A stretch of 64,000 nucleotides of DNA from Pollenia angustigena (taxonomy: Eukaryota; Arthropoda; Insecta; Diptera; Polleniidae), in NCBI GenBank assembly GCA_930367215.1, contig OV884059.1, forward strand, positions 35,703,882 through 35,767,881, written 5' to 3'. The translations under genes were made by a program, and so were the position numbers. This document shows positions 9,910 through 21,602 of this stretch, piece by piece (the stretch's first letter is position 1; every line of letters starts with the position of its first letter). The notes below the pieces were generated by a model. The model saw nothing but the letters and a program-made list of their open reading frames with translations, was not told the DNA's origin and did no database searches.

Positions 9910-10189
9910 CTTTGGTTAGCATCGTCAGGAAAAAAAATTTGTAAATATAATTTTTTATAAATGAAAAGACCGCAAGCTTAAATAATTAAAAGTAATTAAT
10001 ATAATATATTTTATATATCATTCAAATGGTGTATGCCTACAGGGGCATAAACAATGAGGTACAATGTGTAGTACCTCAGTGGTTGTGTGGAAATCTACAC
10101 TTTATAAGTTTTAAAAAGCTGACCTAAAAGGGATGGGCTGGAAATCGGAAATGTAAAACGCAAGAATTTAATTCTGCACTTGTTAATAA
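9910..10189. other. AT-rich flank with a truncated repeat end
   Basis: No gene. Positions 10128-10180 match the left end of the element at 1748 (GGGATG, GGAAATCG and ACGCAAGAATTT in the same order). That copy is cut short by the MITE inserted at 10190. Confidence 0.4.
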
Positions 10190-10542
10190 AGGCTAGATTA
10201 CACTATTATACTTTGTATTAATACATGTCAAAAACTCAAGTAATATGACAAAGAGTGATAGTGTGAATGCAATGTGTCACGAAAATGACAAGTATTAAGA
10301 AAAAAGTTTGACATCCCATACGACTTCATCGTTTTTTGAAAAATTTCAAAACAATAATACTTTTCATTGGATCAGGGTTGCATTTTATTTCATGTGTGAG
10401 TGTTTATACTTTGTGAGATGGTGTGAACACAAACTGTCATGTTACATTACATTTTTTGACAGTCGCAACAAAACTCATTAGATTTCTATCTCACAAAGTA
10501 TTATGGAATACGTAAGGCTTGTGAGATAGTGTAATCTAGGCT
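10190..10542. mobile_element. 353-bp MITE, PIF/Harbinger type (copy A)
   Basis: Terminal inverted repeats AGGCTAGATTACACTAT and its near-complement are flanked by TAA on both sides (10187-10189 and 10543-10545). A copy of the same length in inverted orientation is at 58327-58679. A 3-bp TAA/TTA duplication is typical of PIF/Harbinger. There is no coding potential. Confidence 0.85.
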
Positions 10543-10748
10543 TAAGCCATATTGAATTTTATAAAATTTTTTCAAAGCAAATTGGCTATTTGTTTACACT
10601 CAAATAAAGGCGAATTTGCTTATTTTGACATTTGTCAAAAAAAAAACAACATTTGAGTAATCCCCCGACCACACGAGCAATAAGAATGGAAATTATGTCT
10701 TTAGAAACTGTCGAATTCTGTTCCACTTCACAGGATTATTACATGCAA

Positions 10749-11075
10749 TCAGCAACGCTTTTTACTGACCATTTTGGATGCACCCAAATATCTCTGGAAC
10801 TAACCGAACAATTTTTTGCACGCATCGCTCATTTTGTGCGGAAAACGATTTACTTTCAGAATATATACAGTTTATACCGTGCAAAAGCCTGTGTTCCATG
10901 TGATAAATCAGCAACGCTTTTTACTGACCATTTTGGATGAACCCATATATCTCGGGAACTAACCGAACGATTTTTTTCACGCATCGCTTATTTCTTGCAG
11001 AAAACGATTTACTTTCAGAAAACATACAGTTTATACCGTGCAAAAGCCTGTGTTCCATGGGATAAATCAGCAACG
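10749..11075 (+). repeat. tandem duplication, 159-bp unit
   Basis: The motif TCAGCAACGCTTTTTACTGA recurs at 10749 and 10908, and TCAGCAACG again at 11067, each 159 bases apart. There are just over two units with scattered mismatches. It lies upstream of an hAT transposase remnant and may be internal to that element. Confidence 0.8.
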
Positions 11076-11079
11076 TTTC

Positions 11080-11719
11080 AATTTATTTAAGAAGATCTTA
11101 AAACACCTTTCCCAATAGATATCCTACATGTATTGAACATATCTAAACTTCTACCTCAAAGTGTAATCAAGTCATATACATATACAAAACTTTAAAAACC
11201 ACAACTAGCGGATGAGCTGATTATATTTTATAAAAGAGATAAACACCTACTAACATCTAAACTTGAGCCTGAACTGTTGCATTGGCAACAAACATGGAAA
11301 ATATCTGAAAATATATCAGATCACGTTGTAGATGTTTTAATAAACTGTGATGCTACCCAAATCTAAGAAACATATTTAAAAATTTTGTTTCAACGCTCGT
11401 CAGTTATGCTACGAGCGAGAGGTCATTTCCTATTCTTCGTCGAATAAAAACATGGCTCAGATCAACAATGACAGAAGAAAGACTGTACTATCTATTTGCC
11501 TCACAAGAATATCATAAATTGCTGATTTAAAAAGATAAATTTATATTGAACTGATCTTATAAGTACATTATTTAACCTTATTGTTGAGTTTTTTTTAAAT
11601 ATAACATACACATATTGTTTTTAATAAACTTTTAAAAACAAATTTTTAATTTTTTGTATCATACAAAATTACCCCCCCCCCCCCCCCCCCCTATAAGGTT
11701 TAAGCTGGATCCGCGCCTG
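11080..11719 (+). mobile_element. hAT transposon remnant with 3' terminus
   Basis: The frame ending at TAA near 11529 reads ATSERSFPILRRIKTWLRST, then MTEERLYYLFASQ. This is the C-terminal hAT dimerisation motif. Earlier scraps such as ELLHWQQTW fit the same family, with stops and frameshifts between them. The element's right end is visible as GGATCCGCGCCTG at 11707-11719, resembling an hAT terminus. The left end was not found. A run of 20 C at 11672-11691 lies just inside the terminus. Confidence 0.7.
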
Positions 11720-12122
11720 CGTCATTGCTGTTCCAGATATGAAAGAAAAAACTTTGATATGTAGAGGTTCAACCGGAATCGCCGCCAATTCACCAATGAA
11801 GGGTTACGTACGAACTCCCAACAAAAATCTAATTGAAGCGCTTAAGAAAGACATCTTACTAGTGAACGAGTTCCGAACTACCAAATTCTGCGCCAACTGA
11901 TTCAGCGAAAATATCACATAGAAATCCCCACACAGGTACCAGTATTGTCCAAACTGCCGTACTTGTGGGAATAGAGATGTCAATGCTGGAATCAACATAC
12001 ATTACCTTGGAGAGTGTTAAATAAATCAGAAAGAAAAACATTGTAATTTTCATAGATTTAATTTTTTTTTTTGTTATTGTTACAGTATCATTATTTCTGT
12101 TATTACGAAAATTTGTATACTT
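11720..12122. other. intergenic, no gene seen
   Basis: AT-rich sequence with short chance ORFs on the minus strand (11804-12155) that match nothing I know. They run into the TIR element that follows. Confidence 0.4.
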
Positions 12123-12857
12123 GAGGGGTATAGAATCGAATACTGCAAAGTCCACATTTATAGTTTTCGTAATAAATAGTAAAAACCTCTAGCTCAAAGT
12201 ATATTCATAGTTATGTATTGTATATCTGATATTCAGTAAATAAGAATATGATGGAGATATGACGCAAGTTTCAACCAAATCGATATAGCGGTTTGCTGGC
12301 AATTATAATAATAAAATTGGACATTGCTGTGTTTGATCTAATCAAATGGAAATTGCGGCTTTTTTAGCATGGGCAAGTACTTAAAAAAATCAGTAGTTAT
12401 AAAATTCTTAAACTTAACAAAGGCTTAGTTTTATCTTGATTGATTTGGAGGAACTTCGTAACAACTTAGCTCCATAATTAGGACTAAAGACAATGTTATA
12501 AAATGAACAATAAAACAAACTGATTCATATAAAAAAAAAATTTGTTATATTTTAATTTCTTTTTAGTTTTGTTTTGCAAAAAGGAAAAAAAAATAAAAGA
12601 ATAGCCTGCATTTTCGAAAATAGTTGAGAGAAAAAGAGCTTAACAAACTGTGATCAATGCAAAAACGACAATGTCCAATGGAGATTGCCGTTTTTGCATC
12701 AATTCTTAATTTTTGAACATACTTTTTTATGGGATAAAATTGTTTCTGGTAATGTAATATTCACTAGTTGGAAGCTTTCATTAAATACAACTAAATGGCA
12801 TTTTTAGTTACGTTTGTGAAAAAAGTGGACTTTGCAGTCTTTGATTCTATACCCCTC
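12123..12857. mobile_element. 735-bp non-autonomous TIR element
   Basis: Terminal inverted repeats begin GAGGGGTATAGAATC and extend about 35 bp. They are flanked by ACTT on both sides (12119-12122 and 12858-12861). Subterminal repeats around TTGGACATTG (about 12318) and its complement (about 12670) face each other. There is no coding region. The superfamily is not assigned. Confidence 0.75.
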
Positions 12858-13059
12858 ACTTGTTCATTTTTCAATAAAAAGGATTAACTCTGTCAGGCTC
12901 ACCTTAAACAATTGTGCTAGTTGGGTTTGAAAGGGTTAAAGAATTTTTTATGATTTTTTTTTAATATTAAAAAAACAGGAAACAATAAAACAATGTAAAT
13001 TTTAAAAACAAAAATGATGGCAGAGAATATCCTTGTTCCCTCCACAGACCTTCTATTTA

Positions 13060-13700
13060 ACGATTGTCAACTGAGTGATAAACAAGTTCAAGAGTCAAGT
13101 AGTTCCTGTCCTTTTTTAACATTAAAAAGTTATGTAGCACTACACTGGCTAAGACAGTTTTGTCTGCATATGCGACATATGCATTGTTGTATGTAAAATA
13201 CGCCACCGAATAGCTAAAATGCCAAAAGCATTTTCTATGTGCACTCGTGCTATGGATAATAGAGTGTATTAAATTTGTCTTTATCGGGCGGCAAATAATG
13301 TCCGGGAAACGGTCGCATTAAATTTTTTTCAATGAAAATTCGCTATCACCGACAAAATAATATGAGAAATTCTTAGAAGTTTTCGGTAAATTAGCACAGC
13401 AAGGAACTTCTAAAGTTTAATTTATCATTAACTGTTTTCCAAATGTACTTCGAACAAGCACGCCACCATCACTGCCTGACTACCTAAAGCCCCAACATGC
13501 ACCTTTTAAAATGTGGTATTTTTTTGTAGAAAAGAAAACACCATAAGTTTCTTGGTAAGATGTTCCAGTCGTCTGAATGGCGGATCTTATACATTATTTT
13601 TTTTCTCTTTGTATTAGATTCCTCGATTACTATTCATAGTTGCTTCCCTGGGACCCTTTCCTGGTCTTATTGAGTTCAAACATTTTCAAAGTTTAAAAAA
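13060..13700 (-). pseudogene. PIF/Harbinger transposase remnant
   Basis: Broken minus-strand frames carry DDE_Tnp_4-type pieces. GGVLVRSTFGKQL comes from about 13420-13480, and RARVHIENAFGILAIRWRIL from about 13190-13250. The latter is the C-terminal block that normally reads RARxxVENAFGILAxRF. There are several stops and frameshifts. It has no visible link to the neighbouring MITEs. Confidence 0.65.
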
Positions 13701-13730
13701 AATGAAATTCCAAATAGTTTATATTGTAAG

Positions 13731-14749
13731 CAGTGGCGTATCTACCTAGGGGCTAGGCGGGGCAGTGCCCCGGGGCCCTCGAATCCTTACCAAAAATCTC
13801 GATAGATTTGAGCTTTTGGAAATTATTATTTTTTCATATATATATTAATTCGCCTTGATTTTTCCATTACATAGCCGAATAATAAAAACAAAATAAATGT
13901 TGTTTCTTGTGTTGTTGACTTGTTGTAGTCTCGCCATTGATACCTTTGCGAAAACTAAACCTAGGAAAAAATTGTAAATATAATTGTTAGTTAGTCAGTT
14001 CAAGGCGAATTTAAAAAGGTAAACTCAACTCGTCAGCCATTCATCAGCTGTCTCCACGGCGAATTAAAAAAATTACGTAATGGTCAAAATATAATTTTGT
14101 TTTGAGAAGAAGTTGAATGAAAAGTGCTAAAAATATTATTTTTATAATAAAAAAATTTCAAAACTGCAAATAATTAAAGTTAATTTAATAATTTTTTTTC
14201 TAAAAAAGGGATAATTTTAATTTGCAATAAAAAATTTTTGACAGCTATCTATAAAATGCAAAAACAAAATAGTGTAGAGTTGCACTTACTTTTTTAAATT
14301 CGCCTTGGGTCAGTTGGTATGCCCGACCTTTATATAATAAATTGTTGAATCTTCTCTACTTCGTTTTATTAGCCAAACCTTCACCAAGTTTTAAGGCACG
14401 TTGAAAATCAGCTGATTCATTTTGTTTTATGTAAAGCAATTATAACGATTACAGTTAGCAGTAAGATGTTACGGCGCAATCTGTAAGAAATAGATTGGTC
14501 TTACTTTTTTACGGTAAGGTTACTGTTACTCCCGGCTAACTGAGCCTTTAATTGTAATTTGTGTAGTTACTGTTTAAAGTTTTTATTACCTGCCCTGCAG
14601 TGCACAAAAAAGGGTTTTAGTAGCTTAGCATTCTTTAAGTATTTGTATATTTTGTATTTTTATTTGATAAAACCTAATCAGTTTACATAGCAGTGGGGCC
14701 CTATTTTTTAATTTGCCCCAGGGCCCTTGGTTACCTAGCTACGCCACTG
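13731..14749. mobile_element. 1,019-bp hAT-like non-autonomous element
   Basis: Ends CAGTGGCGTATCTACC and its near-complement GCTACGCCACTG are flanked by 8-bp duplications ATTGTAAG and ATTGTATG (13723-13730 and 14750-14757). An 8-bp duplication with CAG...CTG ends is typical of hAT. The GC-rich subterminal parts (GGGGCCC, GCCCCGGGGCCC) contrast with the AT-rich core. No transposase ORF is present. Confidence 0.85.
14001..14307. repeat. MITE nested in the hAT-like element
   Basis: Inverted ends CAAGGCGAATTTAAAAA at 14001 and its complement near 14290-14307, about 30 bp with few mismatches. A third copy of the motif in reverse orientation lies at 13848-13866. It is AT-rich with no ORF. Confidence 0.6.
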
Positions 14750-14989
14750 ATTGTATGGCTGTGATAATCCATTGGTGTATATACACAGAGTTACTAAAGT
14801 ATACGTACGACCAACTGATTGCTTGTTTTGTAAAAATTTGTATATATATTTATTACTTTTTTCTAATTTTTAACAAATTGTGGTCTTTATAATTAACGAG
14901 TGTTTCAAAAATTCAGCCAAGTTTTTTTTGTTAAGAAAATACAACCGTGAAACTCTTAAAACGCATTCTTGAAAAGTTACAAATGTATA

Positions 14990-15131
14990 GTGCCGGTTCA
15001 CACACGTCAAGTTTGACTAGTCAAGTCTTGATCTTTTAGGAGAGAAGGGAAAAGAGAAGGCCATTTCTTTTCCCCTCTCTCCTAAAAACTCAAGACTTGA
15101 CGAGTCAAACTTGACGTGTGTGAACCAGCAC
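14990..15131. repeat. 142-bp foldback element, near-perfect hairpin
   Basis: The two halves are complementary over almost their full length. They start GTGCCGGTTCACACACGTCA and end with the matching GTGTGAACCAGCAC. It sits in the 5' part of the Tc1 element, so it inserted after that element did, or was carried by it. Confidence 0.85.
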
Positions 15132-15723
15132 ATACATACGCACTTTGTTTTTAAAGTACCGTTATAAATGCCGCTAAGAATTTTATAGAAATGCATCTTT
15201 TTCATTAGTAGAAGTTGTTAAGGTTAAATACGCACTTGATTATTCCGCGTTTTATTATCAAATAAGAAATAATAGTAAAAATGACAAAAACTAGAGAAAT
15301 TTCCGAAGAAATTAGAAAATTGGTAATAAAATTAAAGAATGAAGGCAAATGTAAATTCCACTGTAAAACATGGTGGAGGCTCCTTAATGGTCTGGGGATG
15401 TATGGCCGCAGGTGGTGTTGGACGCCTAAGGTTTATTGAGGGAACTATGGATAAAACCATGTATATCGAAATTTTAAAGGACAGTTATCTTCCTAGCGTC
15501 GAAAAACTAGGTCTAGAGGAAAATGGAATATTTATGCAAGATAACACGCAAAGAAAAAACATGGTTGTGGTAAACATATTCTAAGAGCAACATATTATGA
15601 TAAGATTCATGATTGTAGTCACCATATTAAGATTATTATTGAATCATATTATGACTAAATATACTCGTAATATGACATCATAATATTTTTCCCTTAATCA
15701 TATTATTATTCTGTTAATCATAC

Positions 15724-15909
15724 TAAGTTAAGAAGTTATCAAATTATTGTCATGTTGATCATAATAAGTTAAGAAGCAATCATATTATTATCATGTTAAT
15801 CATAATAAGCTAAGAAATTAATCATATTATTGTCATGTTAATCATAATAAGCTAAGAAGTAATCATATTATCATCAGGTTAAACATAATAAATTAAGAAG
15901 CAATCAAAC
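15724..15909 (+). repeat. 41-bp tandem array
   Basis: Units start TAAGTTAAGAAG or TAAGCTAAGAAG at about 15724, 15765, 15806, 15848 and 15889, spaced 41-42 bases. There are about 4.5 copies, with the core ATCATATTATTGTCATGTTA. The repeats are contiguous without spacers, so this is a minisatellite rather than a CRISPR array. Confidence 0.8.
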
Positions 15910-16035
15910 TGTCAAAAAAATATATAATAAATAAAAAATTTTTTGATCGATTTTTTATTTTGTGGCTTTTTATAATTTTTTTTTTAATGTAAATTAAATA
16001 CCGGAGTTCAATATAAGGCTTGCAAAAGAACAAAT

Positions 16036-16283
16036 GCAAAATCTGTGGTTTTAATGGGCCACCGCGTATGTCCTTTCCGATTTTAAGATATGGCATAATT
16101 TTAAACGCTCTTTACATGTTTCTAAAAATGTTTGAAAAAAGATGGATCAATTCCGATTTTTTAACGTACTGACAAAGTTTAAAAAGTGCAATACCTAGCC
16201 CATAGTTTGATCTAGAATGTTTTTCGGCTCTCCTGAAAAATTTGTTTTAAGACATACGCGGTTGCCCATGAAAACCACAGAAA
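16036..16283. repeat. inverted repeat pair
   Basis: CTGTGGTTTTAATGGGC...CCGCGTATGTC at 16036-16071 is complementary to 16252-16283 with two mismatches. It could be the ends of a small element nested in the 1.3-kb insertion. Confidence 0.55.
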
Positions 16284-17404
16284 TATCGTATCACTTTTAT
16301 AAAATATAACGAAATCTCTGTGTGTTTTTTTGTTGGATTTTACAAATAACGACGACATTTTGCATTTGCACTATTAAATCACTAACACTGAATGAACTCC
16401 GCTAATATTTTAATTTCTTTAGTTTCTTTAAACTTATTTTTTATAGGAATTTATTTTAAAATTAATAAACCGCTCACATATAAAATAAACGACACAACTG
16501 ATTCCAAATTATTTTAAAATGGCGCTAACATAATATTATTAGAGTAAAAATTGTTTGATTGCATCTTAAACATAATATGATAAATGTATAGAAAGTTATC
16601 ATATTATGGCTACTAGATATCATGATATGATTGTGAGTAATATAGTATGTTTTGTAAGTTATCATAATTTATTTGTTAGAAAAATAATTATTTTTCGATC
16701 AACAATACTCAAATTTATAATTGCGATAAACATTGATATGTTTACAGTCACTATTATATTGTTGATATTTAATAAAAAAAACAATTATTTGTGTACGACA
16801 ACAATATATTGTTACATTTAACATAGTGTTGTTGCCGTAACCATGCCCAACCATATTTTTTCTCTGCGTGAATGATCCTAAGCATTCCTCTAAAATAGTT
16901 AGGGAATGGTTGCTGTATAATGTCAAAAAGAAATTAGAGCATCCACCTCAATCACCAGATTTAAATGTTATTGAACATTTGTGGGATCATCTTAAAAGAG
17001 CCATTCAAAAAAGGAATATAACGTCTATCCCTACATTAAAACAAGCATTGATAGAGGAGTGGAATTTAATTCCTCCAGAAACGACAAAAAAATTATCGTT
17101 GTCAAAGCCTGCTAGACTGTCAGGTGTTGTGGAAGCCAAAGGAGGCCACACCAGATATTAAAATGTATTTTTTTTTAAATTTTTAAAGTCGTACGTATAC
17201 TTTAGTAACTTTAAACATAAGTGAAATATGAATTAATTTAAGTTTTGATAGATATTGAAGTAAATTTTTTTTGTTAATTTTTTTTAATTTTGTTATTATT
17301 TTTATAAGAAATATAAATGTTTAACTAAAACAACCACATTTTATTGTTTTTCGCCATAACATCGAAATATGGTACCGTATGTATACTTTAGTAACTCTGT
17401 GTAT

Positions 17405-17647
17405 TAGACCATGAAAACAGCTTTCTAGTATTGAACGAACACTATCAACCTCCATCATTGTGTTTCCTTTTCCTAAAATTAACTGCTCTATTTCAATTCC
17501 TGTTTTTGAATTGAGGTTTGCCAAAGCACTAGACAAAATCTTATTTCTATTTGTATTCTTGATATAAAACGTGAAATTATGTACCACCAGTTTCGATTTA
17601 TAATACTTGCAACTTTGGGCTGCTTTTGTTAACTTTCGAACCAGCAA
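17405..17647 (-). pseudogene. C-terminal remnant of a repeat-borne insect gene of unknown function
   Basis: The frame contains CKYYKSKLVVHNFTFY and, later, LANLNSKTGIEIEQ and MMEVDSVRSILE. These resemble the end of uncharacterised proteins common in arthropod genomes, which carry an LVVHNFTFY block and end in GHTQMExDSVH. The middle part that normally separates the two blocks is shortened. The Tc1 element inserted just beyond its end: the frame reaches the TA duplication at 17402. The assignment is from memory of the motif only. Confidence 0.5.
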
Positions 17648-20380
17648 AGAACAAAGGTTTAAAAGAGTACAACAAAAAAATTTTCAAAATTTTGCACATA
17701 GCTGATTCTGTTAGGGCAACGACAAAATGGAAATGAATAATCAAATGCGAAGTTTGACTATGATTTGTCTCTAGATTAAAGGATATATAGAGGCGTTTCT
17801 GCCAAGAAAAAAAAAATTAAATTTGTCACAGTGTTATTTTTGAAATTAAATTTTTATATGTGCGTGTATGTAATTTACATATTTATTTTGCTTTTTTTGT
17901 TTTTAATAAATTTAATATTTACAAAATATGTATTTGTTTGCCTGTTGCTAAAAACCAAAAATTTTTAACGTAGGGAAAAGTGTAGAGAAAATTTTTTTTG
18001 GATGTAGGGAAAAACCGAATTTTTTTTAGACTCGTAGGGATTTTTTGAAATTTCTCCTGGCATCACTGAGTGAGCAAAACATAACTCACTAAACAAAGTG
18101 TTTTTATATTTGGCAACTGAATTGTCAACAATACAAAAGCCCATCCATTATGTCTGCGCAATAGACCAAAATATATACGTATTTGTATTTTGAATACGGT
18201 CCAACCATGCCTACCATTTACTTTACATGGACTTTTTTCGTCCTTTAGTGCATTTGTATTCGTATCGTAAAAATATTTGATCTTAGAGTAAAAATTTTAA
18301 ATTAAATTTGAATTCTCTGCTTTTAGCAAATAATTTTCATTTGTTCAGGTTTTTATTTAATGAATTTTTTAATAAATTTTATTATTCTGAACTAATTTTT
18401 TTCAAGTTATTTAAGACATATTAAAAAAATGCAATTAAATTAACAATTTACAAATAAATGTATGTATGTGTGGTCATTATTTTATTTTAATAATAATATT
18501 TTTTTCGAATAACAGGATTGTTACTGAGCCAAACAATCAAAGAATAAAAAATGTTCTATTTCTATTTTAAAAGTGAAGTCATTCGAATGTTTTTTTGAAA
18601 TCGCGAATTTTTTATACTTCAAGGTAAAATATATAGGTACTTATAATATATATAAAATATATACTAACTGCCGTATTCATAAAAAATTAAAATGGATTTG
18701 AAAAGCTTATTTTTTAATACGGCAATTAGCATTAATATTGCTCCATTTCAACTATTTTAGGTTTAAGAAGTTTTGTTTTGTTACGCACGCCTTTGTTTGG
18801 CGATTGCACCAAATTCTTCATTTACAAACGTCCAAAAAAATGTCACACTTGCTTTGCTTTATTTCCGTTAGCTAAACACTGTGAAATTCACCATTTAAGG
18901 GCTTCCTAATATTTGTTTTGTTAAGTAAAACATATTCCCAATATATAGATTTAAAAAAAAAGAACATAATTTAAAAACAGGTAAGCACATTTTAATTTTA
19001 TCATTAGCTATGAACGTAAGAATTAAAAAGCGATGCAAAAATAATGAAAAGTTCGGACGGTACTTTTGGAAGCTTTCAGTATTTCATACTTATTGTTGTG
19101 TATTAAGTTACTTGTTGTTGAGCTGAAAGTTTGTTTGTTTTATTTTATAAAGACAGGTCCATTTTAATGTTTTCTAAAAAGAGAAATTATTTATTAACAC
19201 GTGTTTTTTATTTTATTCACTTATGTTTTGTTTATGTGTTTATTTTTTTCAACTAATTTATTTTCTTGTAATTTTTACCCCCATTGCGGTGTACAACTCA
19301 ACTCTATTTGTGTTGTAAGTTTGCAGTTTTTGTCCTATGGTTAACAAAAACGTAAAAAAATTGAGTTGTTGCTTTTGCTCACGATCCAATTATTAGGTCT
19401 ATGCAGAAACACAACAATAGAAAAACCAACACGCATTTTGTTTTTTATCAGCCGTGTTACATATTCCGTTCGCAAGGTGTCAATTACGTTTTTGCCATTT
19501 CAAAAAAACTTTTTTTCTTCGATGCCTAAAAAATTAAAAGAAGTTTTCGACGCAAAAAGAGACCATACAAGCCATTAAACACCTTTTAAATATGACGTGT
19601 GTAAACTTTTGGAGTTATGTACAAAACTGAACAAAACAAACTCATGACAGCACAATTTTTAACAACATTAAATTGAAGTTTATGTTTGAACCGAGCTCAC
19701 GTGAAAATCAATTTATTCTTGTAGACGGGGGTTATGCAGGGAACAGAACAATTATATATGTATGTAACGAATACCAGATTCGAATACGAATGCAATTGAA
19801 AGACGTTTCGGGACTTGGAAACGGCGGTTTCCTTTTCTTTCGATGCGTCTATGGCCCGTTTTCACGACTTTCCTGTAAAATTCGAAATAGTTTATGGTAC
19901 TTTAGGTAAGTGAGGAATAAAGCTACCTTCAATTCTTTTTCGTTTTCACAACTTCTGTATAAAATAAACTTAATATTTTTTGAATATGTGGCAGTACCAA
20001 AGTAAATACCGATCTGGCAACTTCGTACTTTTGTTAACAGTTTTCATTTTAAATTTTTGTGTTCACAAATGACAAATAATAGTAAAATACCACAAAAACT
20101 TCACAGCAGAGAAAGAGGTTCTGTTGGAAGAGTTCATAAAAACTTCATTGAAAACAAAAAATCTGATGCAGTTACATATCGTTACTTTAATACAGAAAAG
20201 CCCTAACTAACATTTTCCTTACTTTACAGGAGAAAGAAAAAACTTAATAAAAATTATAGTCTTGTAGTCGCGATTTTTTTTAAATGCAGTTTTTTATTAA
20301 ATTCTCTAAACAAGTTAATAAATTTTGAAGTCATAAAATATAAAAGTTTAAAAACTATACATATAAACAAAACAAGAAAA
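17648..20380. other. AT-rich intergenic stretch
   Basis: No gene recognised over 2.7 kb. A small hairpin around TGCCGTATTCATAAAAAATT (18668) faces AATACGGCA (about 18716); a partial copy occurs at 53646. The short ORFs at 19366-19578 and 19673-19909 have no recognisable features. Confidence 0.5.
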
Positions 20381-20727
20381 AATGGACAATAACGAAAAAA
20401 TAATCGAAGAAGTTAGGAAGTATGAGCGTCTATAATTTGCAGTCGGGAAGTTACAAAAACTTCCAGTATAAAGAAGATTTGTGGTGCAAAATTGCCAAAG
20501 ATGTTGGCGTAAAGGTAAGTGAATTTCTTTTAGTTATCTTTGTTTTTTGTCAGACTTTATTTAATTTTAGATGAAGCCAAAAAGAAATTTAGAAATTTAC
20601 GGGATACGTATAAAAAGTGGAAGCAAAAGGCCAATTTGTATCGGGAAGTGCAGCTTTATTACGCAAATCATATAGCTATGCGGAAAGCTTAAACTCTTTA
20701 GACGAAGTTCCAACGGCACGCAAGTAA
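20381..20727 (+). pseudogene. MADF-domain gene remnant with an intron
   Basis: Starts MDNNEKIIEEVRKYERL, then, after a frameshift, YNLQSGSYKNFQYKEDLW and KIAKDVGVK. A GTAAGT donor follows at 20515 and an acceptor TTTTAG ends at 20570. The next exon reads DEAKKKFRNLRDTYKKW. This is the MADF pattern: a hydrophobic start, the Tyr/Trp spacing, then the W/F-x-x-LRDxY helix. A second frameshift leads to FVSGSAALLRKSYSYAESL. MADF proteins are DNA-binding and accompany the transposase in PIF/Harbinger elements. The donor lies at the same place as in the MADF exon at 62527-62680, so a Harbinger origin is likely. Confidence 0.65.
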
Positions 20728-21586
20728 GTTGAAGCACATTTTTTTTTAATAATTTCTAATATAAATAAAAAAAACAAACATGGTTTAGTTCTTACGTACT
20801 GCCGTACTTAAGCATGGAAAGACTTCGAAAGTGTATTACATTAATCGTTCTTCAAATGTAAGTAGTGGCAAAATAGGTAAGAATGGCAAAACTAAAATAG
20901 AGAGCTCTGACTGTACATTAGTATATTCAATGATTAATACATATACATATATACAAGAATTATTACATAGTATTTAAACTTCGTGTATATTGAACTCCTT
21001 CACCATTTCATTTTCTATTTTTTAAATTGAATTTGTTTCTAAAAAAATCTTTTCAATAGAGACTAAAAAGGTTTTCATAATTCTTTAAATAATTTTTATT
21101 TTTATATATATAATTTAATTCTGCGAATGTAAGAAATTGTTAATAATTTTTTGTTTTTAGTTAATGGAATATAATTAATTTGTTTTTATGTTTGTTAAAA
21201 ATATAAAAAAAAGTTGTAATTAATGGATTATTTTATTGAACAGTTCATAAAATTTTACACAATGATTATATTTTTTAATGGATATAGAATTCCTCATGTA
21301 CAGATCAAAAACCATCGGGGATTTTACTACTACACACTAGTACCTTAAAATAGCGTTGGTGTGGTTGAGGTCCTAAAATTGCTGTTACACTGTGTTATAC
21401 ATATTTTTTTTATTGTTGAGTAATCAAGTATTCTTTAGGTTTTTCACGCAAACTGAATACTTCTGAAGTTAGATGATTCGACCGCAACAGACCAGTATTT
21501 ACCAAATTACCCTGGTCAAGTTCTTCATTGGCCTCACAATTGAAATAATATTTGTCATTACTTCAGTGTTCGAAAATAAACACTAA
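20728..21586. other. AT-rich intergenic stretch
   Basis: No gene seen. It ends in the left target duplication of the retroposon that follows. Confidence 0.5.
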
Positions 21587-21602
21587 ATATCGATTCTTAA
21601 TG

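Larger units (their letters stand above)
15545..16870. mobile_element. 1.3-kb insertion inside the Tc1 transposase
   Basis: Ends CACGCAAAGAAAAAACATGG and its near-complement ending GCGTG interrupt the transposase between QDN and DPKHS. Removing it together with one AA restores the expected codons, so the target duplication is probably 2 bp (AA). It contains a 41-bp tandem array on the left and related ATCATATTAT-rich sequence on the right. There is no coding region. Confidence 0.75.
15281..17161 (+). pseudogene. Tc1 transposase, internally deleted and split
   Basis: The N-terminus starts at ATG 15281 with a helix-turn-helix-like segment (MTKTREISEEIRKLVIKL). After about 24 codons a deletion joins it, out of frame, to the catalytic domain, KHGGGSLMVWGCMAAGG. 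The frame runs to FMQDN at 15544, is split by the 1.3-kb insertion, and resumes at 16871 with DPKHSSKIVREWL. SPDLNVIEHLW follows, and the frame ends at 17161. The spacing from the Asp of QDN to the Glu of VIEHLW is 34 residues (D34E). The first catalytic Asp lies in the deleted part, so no active enzyme can be made. Confidence 0.85.
14784..17401 (+). mobile_element. Tc1-like transposon, disrupted
   Basis: Terminal repeats CACAGAGTTACTAAAGTATA face each other at 14784 and 17401, with TA on each side (14782-14783 and 17402-17403). A second internal copy of the repeat at about 17190-17207 resembles the IR/DR arrangement of some Tc1 elements. Inside are the transposase gene, a 142-bp foldback element (14990-15131) and a 1.3-kb insertion (15545-16870). 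Confidence 0.85.

Noticed and set aside
15724..15909. Possible CRISPR array (regular 41-bp repeats)
   Set aside because: Repeats are contiguous with no unique spacers, the genome is eukaryotic, and the array lies in a transposon; it is a minisatellite.
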